DNA from: Alphaproteobacteria bacterium UBA1254
GTDB taxonomy: Bacteria; Pseudomonadota; Alphaproteobacteria; RF32; CAG-239
DNA: 23,561 bases
Assembly: GCA_002308495.1 (NCBI GenBank)
Contig: DBVW01000014.1
Span: forward strand, 9,314 to 32,874
Direction: 5' to 3'
In this document: one piece after another, positions 7,782 to 16,000 of the stretch
Position numbering within the stretch: position 1 is the first letter of the stretch
Layout of the letters: every line of letters begins with the position of its first letter
The notes under the pieces: model-generated
The model's input: the letters and a program-made list of their open reading frames with translations, nothing else
The model's database searches: none
What the model was told of the DNA's origin: nothing
Position numbers and translations under genes: made by a program

Positions 7782-8385
7782 CGTGCCATATCTGAGCAAG
7801 CGTTTGAAGAGAAGCATGATCATGTACCGATCGGCTGATGACAAGGTTTCCTTCTAGGTCAACCCAACTAAAAAGCCCGTATTGGCATTTTAAATAGCAG
7901 GGGACAAGCTTTCCGCTTTTGAAGTAAAAAGCGTTGATGTCATGAGGAACACCTGTTTCCCAAGGGAAAAATTGTGTTTTTCCGAAGGCGTTCACGACAC
8001 CGGCCCCTTCTTGAGTTTTAACGAGAATTGACCATTGGTAGAACGGATAACCCTTGATGGCGACAAAAAAGGAAGTTTCTTGTGCCTCACCCCACCATTG
8101 AGGAACGAGAACAGTTGTTATTCCCTCATTATTGAGGTTTTGTACAGCCTCAAAAGCATTTAATCCTTCACAGAAAAAAGTTCGATCGTTGTCAAGGACA
8201 ACAGTTCCTTTGTCTGTTTCGTTGAGTGTGATGGTGTGATAAAGAGTATCACTGTCAAAAGTGACTGCTTGATGTGTTTTGAGCGTTTTTCCCCAAGAGT
8301 CAGAGGAAACAGCTTGTGCGTATGCGTTCGTAAAAACGCTCAGAATCGCAAGTAGAAATGCGATTAAAAAAATAATTCTTTTCAT
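7765..8385 (-). CDS. Small secreted protein of unknown function
   Basis: The 206-residue product has a textbook signal peptide (KRIIFLIAFLLAILSV then AYA/Q, cleavage near residue 23), so it is periplasmic or secreted. I recognise no family. The mature part has three cysteines (one in FFCEGL, two in PCYLKC) and many aromatics (for example PQWWGE and GYPFYQWSI), and no catalytic motif I can name. The start is ATG 8385. No Shine-Dalgarno sequence is visible upstream, so expression may be weak or the start uncertain. It converges on the giant Cys-rich gene with a 28-bp gap and lies downstream of tilS, where ftsH would be expected in many alphaproteobacteria. Confidence 0.75.
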   Translation of the reverse strand: MKRIIFLIAFLLAILSVFTNAYAQAVSSDSWGKTLKTHQAVTFDSDTLYHTITLNETDKGTVVLDNDRTFFCEGLNAFEAVQNLNNEGITTVLVPQWWGEAQETSFFVAIKGYPFYQWSILVKTQEGAGVVNAFGKTQFFPWETGVPHDINAFYFKSGKLVPCYLKCQYGLFSWVDLEGNLVISRSVHDHASLQTLAQIWHVPSLR

Positions 8386-8537
8386 AATTCAATTTATTTT
8401 AAGTCATACAAAATATAGGCAAACTAATATAAGTGAATACTTGAATCCTAATAAGCAAAAGAGACGTTGTCAAGAAGATAAAACGTAAACAGGTTTGAAA
8501 GGTTTTGTTCAGAGAGGATTTTTTTTAAGGGATTGGA

Positions 8538-9602
8538 TTATTTTCTATTTAAAAGCAAGCGTTTGAGGGCGGCGGGAAGCTTGGTGCTTTTTAAGCGGTG
8601 CGCTAAAGCGTATTCCTGCCAAAGCTTTGTGGTGTAGTTTTTCGTTGTTACCTTTTCGGGCAAAAACCAAAACTCGCCTTCTTTTAAGATGATTTGACAA
8701 TGTCCGAGTGTTGATGATTTAAAACTTAAGTTTTGCATTTTTTGAATAAGCTCCAAAACCTTTTCGGCCTCAGGCGGATAGTCCGTTTCGGCAACTGTTT
8801 GAAGCAGATAGCAAACAAGACGATAGCGCAGTTCTTGAGGCTGAGCTAAGAAAAAGCTTTTTTTGCAACTCAAGGCATTCGGTGCCCAAGATTTGAAGTT
8901 GTTTTGAACAAGGCTTTGAATTTTTTGTTCAAAATAATCTCTCGAAAGCTGTAATCTTGACATTGTTTCGGCAATTTGAAGCGCTGAGATGCCCGTTTTT
9001 TGTTCTAAAAGAGGCAAAAAGCGGCGAACCCGAACGCGAAGCAAACGCTCATCATTGTTGCTTTCATCTTCAACCCAATCAATATGGCGCTTTTTCAGAT
9101 AAGCCTTAAAAGTTTCGGGTGATGTTTTTAAAAACGGGCGCAAAATGATAAGGTTTTCGATTTGGCTTTTTTCTTTCATGCCGCATAAACCGTCTAAGCC
9201 GCTGCCGCGATGAAGACGCATGAAAAATGTTTCGGCTTGGTCAAAAAGGTGATGCGCCGTGATTAAATAAGAAACTTTGTTTTTTTGACACCAATCGCTG
9301 ATAAGTTTATAACGTGCTTGGCGTGCGGCTTCTTCAACGCCTGTTTTCGGTTTTGAGCCTTTCCAAACAAGTGTGTGGTGTTCGATGTTATGTTGTTTCA
9401 TCAATTTTTTAACGTAGGCGGCTTCTTTTGAAGAGCTTGAACGCAAGCCGTGATCAACCGTTAGGGCAATAATCTGATAGCCTTTTTTAGAAAGCTCGTC
9501 ATTTAACATTAAAACAGCACCAAGCGAATCAGCCCCGCCCGAAACGCCGACGGCCAGTTTTTGAGGTTTGAGGTTGTGTCTTTCAAGAAAGTCTTGAAAC
9601 AT
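8538..9602 (-). CDS. tilS: tRNA(Ile)-lysidine synthase TilS
   Basis: The 354-residue protein has the N-type ATP pyrophosphatase domain with the P-loop SGGADS at residues 21-26 and the early segment ALTVDHGLR of this family. It adenylates C34 of the CAU anticodon of tRNA(Ile2) and replaces it with lysidine, so the tRNA reads AUA instead of AUG. It is an essential cytoplasmic enzyme. The C-terminal part is divergent, as is usual in alphaproteobacterial TilS. The start codon is 3 bp after the cpoB stop with no clear Shine-Dalgarno sequence of its own, which suggests translational coupling to cpoB. The order pal-cpoB-tilS is conserved in alphaproteobacteria, but the usual next gene, ftsH, is absent here. 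Confidence 0.93.
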   Translation of the reverse strand: MFQDFLERHNLKPQKLAVGVSGGADSLGAVLMLNDELSKKGYQIIALTVDHGLRSSSSKEAAYVKKLMKQHNIEHHTLVWKGSKPKTGVEEAARQARYKLISDWCQKNKVSYLITAHHLFDQAETFFMRLHRGSGLDGLCGMKEKSQIENLIILRPFLKTSPETFKAYLKKRHIDWVEDESNNDERLLRVRVRRFLPLLEQKTGISALQIAETMSRLQLSRDYFEQKIQSLVQNNFKSWAPNALSCKKSFFLAQPQELRYRLVCYLLQTVAETDYPPEAEKVLELIQKMQNLSFKSSTLGHCQIILKEGEFWFLPEKVTTKNYTTKLWQEYALAHRLKSTKLPAALKRLLLNRK

Positions 9603-9605
9603 ATT

Positions 9606-10451
9606 TTATTTGCATCCGAGTTTTTGAGCTTGGGATTTGGCTTTGTTTTTGAGTTCGGCATCGGCTTTCGGGAACTCAACAGCTACGTTTTTAAGAGCGG
9701 CGCAGGCTTCGGGATCTTTTCCGAGCATAGACATTGAAAGACCGAGTTTATATAAGCTGTCGGCGCCTTTGTTGCCGTTTTTGTAGTTTTCATAGCCTTT
9801 ACCGAAAGCGACTGCGGCTTTGGCATAGTTGCCGTCTTTGTAGTAAACTTCGCCAAGCCAATATTGCGCATTTGATGCCAATTTGTCAGAGCCGTAGTGA
9901 TCTAAAATCAGTTGAAAATGTTGCTCGGCAGCAGCTGTGTCGCCTGATTTTAAGGCTTCTAAGCCTTTTTTATAGAGGCTGTCAACCGACTCTTGCGTTC
10001 CGCCGAGGTCTTTTAAGGAGCCTGATGTTATGGCATCGCCGACAATTGATTTCGGGGCACCGTTTGCAACGGCTGTGTCATATTTTTTTGTTTCGCTGAG
10101 TGAGCCCGAAGCGGCGGCAATCGGTTTGCCCTCTAACATGTTAAAACGCGTTTCAAAGTCATTGTTTAAGGTTGAAATACGCGAATCAAGCTGTTTAATC
10201 TTATATTCAAGCTCTTCGACTTTGCCATTTAAACCACGAATGATTTCATCATATTCGCCTAAATTTGCCGAGCCGGAAGATGTTACACTGACGGCAGAAT
10301 CGGCTTGGTCGCGGTAAACTTTGCGGTTTAAGATAATCAATTCTTCTTTGATCGAATCAATTTGGCTTTGCAGGTCGGGCATTTGGGCATTTACCTTCGG
10401 GCAAGCCAAGACAGAAACTAAAAGACAAGAAATAATAAGCGCTTTTTTCAT
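9606..10451 (-). CDS. cpoB: Tol-Pal system/cell division coordinator CpoB (YbgF)
   Basis: The 281-residue periplasmic protein has a signal peptide (cleavage near VNA/Q, residue 23) and a coiled-coil region at roughly 25-110 (repeated leucine and charged spacing). A low-complexity linker follows, then a C-terminal TPR array from about residue 155, with segments such as LYKKGLEALKSGDTAAAEQHF and AQYWLGEVYYKDGNYAKAAVAF. CpoB couples outer-membrane constriction by Tol-Pal to septal peptidoglycan synthesis by PBP1B in E. coli. VLAC inside the signal peptide resembles a poor lipobox, but the signal peptidase I site fits better. The start is ATG 10451 with AGG six bases upstream. It lies between pal and tilS and has its own promoter past the pal terminator. 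Confidence 0.9.
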   Translation of the reverse strand: MKKALIISCLLVSVLACPKVNAQMPDLQSQIDSIKEELIILNRKVYRDQADSAVSVTSSGSANLGEYDEIIRGLNGKVEELEYKIKQLDSRISTLNNDFETRFNMLEGKPIAAASGSLSETKKYDTAVANGAPKSIVGDAITSGSLKDLGGTQESVDSLYKKGLEALKSGDTAAAEQHFQLILDHYGSDKLASNAQYWLGEVYYKDGNYAKAAVAFGKGYENYKNGNKGADSLYKLGLSMSMLGKDPEACAALKNVAVEFPKADAELKNKAKSQAQKLGCK

Positions 10452-10486
10452 TTGAAACCTCGTTTGTAAAATCTTTAATGCTTTTA

Positions 10487-10515
10487 TATATAAACGAAAA
10501 GTTTTATTTTAACAA
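10487..10515 (-). promoter_or_regulatory. Probable promoter of cpoB-tilS
   Basis: On the minus strand TTGTTA (complement of 10510-10515) and TATATA (10487-10492) are separated by 17 bp. The site is about 36 bp before the cpoB start and directly after the pal terminator, so cpoB-tilS can be transcribed apart from pal. Confidence 0.5.
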
Positions 10516-10521
10516 GATAAA

Positions 10522-10556
10522 AAAAACGCATTCTTCAAATTAAAGAATGCGTTTTT
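10522..10556 (-). terminator. Rho-independent terminator after pal
   Basis: AAAAACGCATTCTT at 10522-10535 and AAGAATGCGTTTTT at 10543-10556 form a perfect 14-bp stem with a 7-nt loop. A/T runs on both sides mean it could work in either direction. It lies 20 bp past the pal stop and separates pal from cpoB-tilS. Confidence 0.85.
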
Positions 10557-10575
10557 AAGCCTTTTGTGCTTTAGA

Positions 10576-11049
10576 TTACATGTCGCTTGTGCGAACAACT
10601 GTAACGGCACGACGGTTTTGAGCCCAAGCAGCTTCGTTGCTACCCAAAACGGCAGGTCTTTCTTTGCCGTAAGAGATTGTCGAGATGCGGTCTGCATCAA
10701 CACCGTGAGATACTAAGTATTCTTTAACGGCGTTAGCGCGGCGTTCACCCAAAGCCAAGTTGTATTCACGTGTACCGCGTTCATCGCAGTAACCTTGAAC
10801 GATAACGTTGGTTTTGTTGTGGCGTTTAGCTGTTAACCAGTTAACTTGTGTGTCTAATACTTCTTGAGCGTTAGATGTTAAAGCAGAGCTGTCTAAAGCG
10901 AAGAATACGCGATCTTCAGCATTTGCCATGAAGTCACGTGCTTCTTTAGCTTCGCATTCGCTACCGCCGAACAATCCGCCGTTTGAACTAAAAGAAGAAC
11001 AAGCAGACAGAGCTAACATTGCACAAAATAAACCTAAAATTTTTTTCAT
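10576..11049 (-). CDS. pal: Peptidoglycan-associated lipoprotein Pal
   Basis: The 157-residue outer-membrane lipoprotein has signal peptide and lipobox ALSAC (lipidated C17), a short linker, then the OmpA-like peptidoglycan-binding domain (about 45-155). The signature VQGYCDERGTREYNLALGERRA is at about 84-105 and NRRA at 145-148. Pal tethers the outer membrane to peptidoglycan and works with TolB and TolQRA in envelope constriction. The frame is open 10 codons further upstream, but ATG 11049 is preceded by GGAGA at good spacing and starts the signal peptide, so I take it. tolQRAB is not upstream, which is unusual. A 9-bp hairpin lies in the leader. Confidence 0.95.
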   Translation of the reverse strand: MKKILGLFCAMLALSACSSFSSNGGLFGGSECEAKEARDFMANAEDRVFFALDSSALTSNAQEVLDTQVNWLTAKRHNKTNVIVQGYCDERGTREYNLALGERRANAVKEYLVSHGVDADRISTISYGKERPAVLGSNEAAWAQNRRAVTVVRTSDM

Positions 11050-11082
11050 ATATTTTCTCCATATGGTTTTTAATAACATCTC

Positions 11083-11103
11083 TTCTGCAAGAAACTTGCA
11101 AAA
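11083..11103 (-). promoter_or_regulatory. Stem-loop in the pal 5' leader
   Basis: On the transcribed strand TTTTGCAAG and CTTGCAGAA pair as a 9-bp stem (one G-T wobble) with a 3-nt loop. It lies 34 nt before the pal start codon and upstream of the GGAGA site. No T run follows, so it is not a terminator. An mRNA-stabilising or regulatory role is possible but unproven. Confidence 0.4.
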
Positions 11104-11330
11104 GAACTTAATTGCAATACAACTAATACAAGATGAAATTTAAGCAATAAAAATCAACTTTTCAATAAAAATAAAATAAATATAAACAAAAGTTTTAATT
11201 TTAAGAGACGGAGACGAGAAAGAGGCGATGTTTTTTTTTAATCTCTCATCTTTGATGTTTTGTGCTTTGGTGGGGGGGAGACAAAAGAAAGGTGCGAAAC
11301 ACAGCTCAAGAGATGATATAAAGACGAAAA
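11104..11330. other. Intergenic stretch upstream of pal
   Basis: No gene is visible. The pal promoter should lie here, but I cannot pick a convincing -35/-10 pair among the AT-rich candidates. A run of seven G at about 11272-11278 stands out from the AT-rich surroundings, without assigned meaning. Confidence 0.5.
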
Positions 11331-11355
11331 AAACACCGCACATCAGGCGGTGTTT
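11331..11355 (-). terminator. Terminator of the secretion ATPase gene
   Basis: AAACACCGC at 11331-11339 and GCGGTGTTT at 11347-11355 form a perfect 9-bp stem with a 7-nt loop. On the minus strand the stem is followed by a T run (complement of A at 11327-11333). It lies 24 bp past the ATPase stop codon. Confidence 0.85.
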
Positions 11356-11378
11356 CGAGCCAACATTTATAATAATTT

Positions 11379-12605
11379 TTAGAACAAGGGCATGCCCTTA
11401 TCCATTTTGATTTTTTGTTGTTCCATAACCGTTGACAAGTTTAATTTTCCGTTTCGGAACATGCTTCGAACTTGGCAGCCCGCACTTAAATCAGGGTTTG
11501 CAAAAACATAGGTTACGCTGATTTTTTTCGGTGCACCTGACAGGATTTGGTGGAGGCAACCCAAGAAACCGTTGGCAACAAGTTCGAATGCCATTTCTTC
11601 GGAAATGCCGGAAGAGGCTGCGTATTTTACCAAAGAGTTGATTGAGTCCGAAACGTTGTTCGCGTGAATGGTTGACAACACCAAGTGTCCTGATGTGGCG
11701 GCACGCAAAGCTTCGGAAGCAACGTTCGGATCACGAATCTCACCAAGGTAGATATAACGCGGTTTTGAACGAAGGGCCGATTTAATACCTTCTTGCCAAA
11801 TGCCGTCCGGCGGGGTTGTTTGTTTGCAAAGTCCGAGTTCGCCGGAAGGGGTTAAATAAACACCGTCAAGCGGCAACTCGATCGGGTCTTCAATGGTGAA
11901 GCAATAGCCGCCTTTTTGTGTTAAATATTCTTGGAGTAAGGCAGAAATTGTCGTTGACTTACCTGAACCGGTCGGGCCGGCAAGCAAAATAAGTCCCGAA
12001 CGACCGGACAAAGAAAGCAAATATTTATATAAGCCGATCGGAAGTCCAAGGCTTTTTAAATTTGGTACGGTTACAGGCATTTTACGTGCGCAGAACTGCG
12101 GACCATCACCGGAAATCGTGCGCTCAACACGGTAGTGGCGTCCGTGGTAGGTTAAAAGGTATGAACGGTTTTTGCCATCAAAAGTCGCTTCAAGCTGTTG
12201 CAAAAATTCGGGATAGTCTTCAAAAGTTACGACTTTTAAACCCGCGTCGGATTTTGCCGCCCAAGTATAACATTTTTTATCAGGGGTGATGTAAACATCG
12301 GAAAACGGCACATCGTTGATTTTTCCCAAGTGTTCGCAGGGGATTAAATCAGGAATTTTATCGGCTTCGGCAAGCTGAGCTTTGATGCGTTCAAGATGTT
12401 GCTCGGGCGTTAAGACACGAGGACGAGGCATTTGAATATATGGCGCGGCAGGACGCGGCTGGGGATGCGGCGCAGAGGCTGCTTGAGGTGCAGGAGCTGC
12501 CTGAGGTGCTGGAGCTTCGGCAGGTGCCGGTTGCGGTGTGTGCATTGCCGGGCGCTCAGGCGCTTTGGGAGCCGAATCGTCCGTTTTTTGCGGAAATAAA
12601 CTCAT
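11379..12605 (-). CDS. PilT/VirB11-type secretion ATPase with Pro/Ala-rich N-terminus
   Basis: The 408-residue cytoplasmic protein is a type II/IV secretion superfamily ATPase. Walker A GPTGSGKST is at 210-218, the Asp box TIEDPIEL at 237-244, Walker B YIYLGEIRD at 284-292 and the His box HLVLSTIHAN at 307-316. An N-terminal domain (about 90-195) and a C-terminus ending in a PilT-like short helix complete it. Residues 20-60 are a Pro/Ala/Gln-rich unstructured leader, unusual for PilT. Such hexameric motors drive pilus retraction or assembly (PilT, PilU, PilB) or Dot/Icm-type secretion (DotB). I cannot decide which, because no pilin, platform or secretin gene is in the window. AAAGGG lies ahead of ATG 12605. 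The gene has its own terminator and shares orientation with the Cys-rich gene upstream at 13067-16495. Confidence 0.85.
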   Translation of the reverse strand: MSLFPQKTDDSAPKAPERPAMHTPQPAPAEAPAPQAAPAPQAASAPHPQPRPAAPYIQMPRPRVLTPEQHLERIKAQLAEADKIPDLIPCEHLGKINDVPFSDVYITPDKKCYTWAAKSDAGLKVVTFEDYPEFLQQLEATFDGKNRSYLLTYHGRHYRVERTISGDGPQFCARKMPVTVPNLKSLGLPIGLYKYLLSLSGRSGLILLAGPTGSGKSTTISALLQEYLTQKGGYCFTIEDPIELPLDGVYLTPSGELGLCKQTTPPDGIWQEGIKSALRSKPRYIYLGEIRDPNVASEALRAATSGHLVLSTIHANNVSDSINSLVKYAASSGISEEMAFELVANGFLGCLHQILSGAPKKISVTYVFANPDLSAGCQVRSMFRNGKLNLSTVMEQQKIKMDKGMPLF

Positions 12606-12714
12606 GAGAAAACCCTTTCATATATTTTAATCAAATTTGATGGGCTGATTATATGTCAGATATTATAAAAAAAATGTTAATCAAGAGGGGGAAATTAAAG
12701 AAAGAATTTGATAT

Positions 12715-13016
12715 TTTGTGGATGCTTTATTTTCGGCATTTTGTGCCTTGAGGGGTGACGGGAATAAGGAAGCGGCGTTAAGTGTGCCTGACGGCACGAC
12801 GCCGGCTTCTAGATCCCTTGATGACCTGACGCGCAGCGCAGGTCAATGGATGACAGGGAAAAGTGGCGCGCGAAGTATGACAGTTTAAAGGGCTTGAGGG
12901 GTGACAAGGAAAAGTGGCGTGCAAGGGATGACAGTTTAAAATGTCTGAGGGGTGACATAAGGATGGGATGGTTTGTTTTGTGGATGCCTTATCTCGCTTC
13001 GCTTGAGGCATGATAG
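12715..13016. repeat. Mosaic of palindromic and direct intergenic repeats
   Basis: This GC-richer block has no credible gene. It contains GTGCC/GGCAC (12784-12797), TGACCTG/CAGGTCA (12822-12845) and ATGCCT/AGGCAT (12984-13011) inverted repeats. Two diverged 51-bp direct repeats start at TGACA 12851 and 12902, with a third TGACA at 12953. Similar ends (TTTGTGGATGC...) lie near 12715 and 12977. It resembles REP/RPE-type dispersed intergenic elements of proteobacteria. It fills the gap between the ATPase gene and the second Cys-rich gene. The remaining bases of the gap (12606-12714) are AT-rich and should hold the ATPase promoter, which I cannot place. Confidence 0.7.
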
Positions 13017-13021
13017 AAAAG

Positions 13022-13048
13022 AAAAAGGGCGCGGAAGGCGCCCTTTTT
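13022..13048 (-). terminator. Terminator of the second Cys-rich gene
   Basis: AAAAAGGGCGC at 13022-13032 and GCGCCCTTTTT at 13038-13048 form a perfect 11-bp stem with a 5-nt loop. It lies 18 bp past the stop codon at 13067. The symmetric A/T ends would also allow function on the plus strand. Confidence 0.88.
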
Positions 13049-13066
13049 GAAAGATGATGAAAGTTA

Positions 13067-16000
13067 TCAGCAGTCTACGCATTGACCGAAAACTTGACCT
13101 TGTTCGTTGCGGCATTTTTCCTCAAAGCATAAGCCTAGTGCAGTGCAGGATTCTGCTGTATCATTGTAGTTACATTCTTGGATACAACGTTCAGCATAAA
13201 TGTTTCCGCCACATTCGACAGTCCTTCCGCCAGGCTTGTAACCTGTTGGACAAGGATTTTCTAATAGACCGGCTGCAACAGGAGCGTTACCAGAACAATC
13301 TTTATCTGTTTCTAGACCCCAACATTTTGAAAAATACCAAATGTCTTTGTTTGAACAAACTTGTTCGCATTTTTTCATATATGGTTCTTGACCCTTGTGT
13401 GTCGTTGAAGTTGGGGTTGTTCCTCTGTTAAGTGACCAGTAATCGCATTTGTTGTAACTAGTGTACGGAGGTTCTTTACTATATTTGCAGGTTTCTTCGC
13501 AGGAAGTTGGATCATCACAACCGTCATAGTATGTATAACCGCCGCAATAAACAGGGTTTGCATCATCACCATAAAGCTTAACTAAATTACCATCTTCATC
13601 ACGGAGCAATTCTCCGTTTGAATCGTATGCATAGGTATAAGGTTTCTTTGTTGAAAGACATGTTTCCATAGCTCTATTTGTTTTTCTGTTGTAAGCGGGA
13701 GGAATACCGCCTTCGCAGTCATTAGCTTTTTGGGTGCAAGAAGCGGTGTATACGATTTTTTTGTTGATTTCTGAGTTTGTGCATACATCTTTTACAAAAT
13801 AGAGACCTCTTTGCTGAACACTAGAGCTTATTCTCCATGTGCAGTTTGATGGAGCAGGGGAAGAAGCTGCACAATGGTTTTCGGGTAAAAGGTTAATAGC
13901 GCATCCGGAGAGACTGGGGACAACTTCACCATCGTCATCGTAGTAAGTGCTGTTTATTAATTCACATTGATAAGTATCGTTACAGGTGTCACAGTAATAA
14001 TAGCTACCGATTTTTGTTGGTGTGCATCCCGGATCGGACATAGCATTGCAACTAAAGCCGTTGGAGTCTGTGCCAAAACAATAGGATGCTGTATCATTGG
14101 CATTTTTACATTTTATTGTGTTATATATCGGGTTGCAGTTACATTCGCAATCCGGGCGGCAATCAGTCTGCGATAAGAATTGATAAAACTGAATGGTTTT
14201 TAAGTTAACTGTTTTGCAAGAAAAGTGCGTTTGCCAGTAATTAGCGCCATTTGAGATAGAAGCAGTGCCTTGTTTTGGGGCATAGCATCTGCCGGTTCCT
14301 TGAGAACACGCACTTAAATGGAAGTGTTCATTAGGAGCTGTTACGTCTTGGTTGTTGAAACAATACTCAGTTACATCGCAATATTCGTAGAATTCTGCAT
14401 TACCTGATGTGCAGGCGACAGGTCCTGGATCTCTTTCACGACACAGGTAGCCGGGATCACACAAAACGCATTCATTTTGATCATTAATGTGCCACGTATA
14501 ACCATTTTCTTGAATAGATAAAAAGGTTACTTTATAATTGTTTTTAAATTCATCAGGAGCATTCGGATCGTTGCATTTTTCGAATTCGACGCACATCTCT
14601 GCATAAGGTCCAAGATCTCGTATGTAAGCAGCTTTCTCTGTTTCAGTGTATGTATAATCGGCACAAGGTTGCATCAAACAACTACCATTTACGAGCTCAT
14701 AGCCGAGATCAACTGATGCTTCGCATTTATAGTAGTTGGTTAATTTACCTGACGGAGAATATGGGCATCGTTCGCAATTATAACAATGTTCATCATAGTT
14801 TCGGAGCTGTGATGATGAAATGTCGTAATCGTCATAGCACGGGTCTTTTAAGCATTGACCGTCTTCAATGTAATAGCCCCATGTTAATGGAGATCTTGTT
14901 TCTTGTTTATAGTAGCCGTAGAAGTCAGATGATGGATCTTGGCATTGTGTATATTGGAAACATTTTTTGTTTTGTGTTGTGTTATATGAAGGAAAGTCTG
15001 CAGGCGAAATGTCGTAACCTAAACACGGATCCGGTTCACAAACATCGCCGACAAGATGATAATGTTCATCAACAGGATCTTTCGGGGAACATTTCCATTT
15101 GTTATAATAAGCCGATGATCTTATGGTGCAACGGTTGCAACTATAGCAGTGTGAATTTTCGCCTTGGTTTAAGAAAGTATTTTTTTGTTGTTGAGTCAAG
15201 TCATATCCGGCACAAGGATCGCTGACGCATTCGCCAGTTGCGTTTAAGCTATAAGGGCTTTCGATGTTTTGTTTTACAGTGCATTTCCAGTTACCGTTAT
15301 GGTTTGAATCTTCGTTGTTGCACTTTGAGCAATCGTAACAATGCTGCCCATTTTCAGAGCCGTATTTGGTCTCATATTCGGCTTGGGTTACGTTAAAGCC
15401 CGGGCAGGGGTCTTGCAAACATTCGCCGTCTATCAGGCGATAATCATTCTTTTCATTGACTTCACATTTCCAATAACCTGCGTAAAGAGGCGCTTGGGAA
15501 GTATCGGTCGTCGAGCATTGAGTGCAATCATAGCAGTTTGCTGCGTCGCCGACAGCCAAGTTTTCAGGCAGGCGATAGTCACGACAGGCATCAAGACGGC
15601 ACTCGGTTGTTGCAAACATTAAGCTACAGCGTTCCAAAACTTGTTGCGGATCTGTCGGGGTGAACGAAGGAAGACCAAAATTTCCGCCAACGGATATGGT
15701 CGGATCTTGAAGGCAAGCCTCATAAGTCGGAATAACTGAATAATCCAGCGAAAAGACAGGACTTCCGTCAGAGCCGTTGCCTGAGAATACTGACGCAACA
15801 CTGTGCCCCTCTGATATTTCGCCCATATCGCCTCTTAAAAAGTAGCCGTCTTCAACATCTTGAACACAGGTCCACATTTTTGTGCCGTCTTGCTTTGTGC
15901 AGCTTGTGCAGTCAAAGCAATGGTTCAAGTTAAAGTGCAATGAGCCCGGATTGACGGACGGAACAACGTTTTGAACAAAGACAAAGTCATAAATGTCATC

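Noticed and set aside
11050..11079. Ten-residue upstream extension of Pal
   Set aside because: The extension would precede the lipoprotein signal peptide, and the GGAGA site fits the internal ATG at 11049.
12851..12957. CRISPR-like array
   Set aside because: Only two to three diverged 51-bp units stand back to back with no unique spacers between identical short repeats, and there are no cas genes.
12778..13011. 77-codon minus-strand open frame with repeated Cys-His-Pro
   Set aside because: It is a translation of the palindromic and 51-bp repeats. The periodicity comes from the DNA repeats and no start signal is seen.
14650..15225. 191-codon plus-strand open frame inside the second Cys-rich gene
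   Set aside because: It is a shadow of the repeat array; composition is odd for a protein and there is no ribosome binding site or family resemblance.
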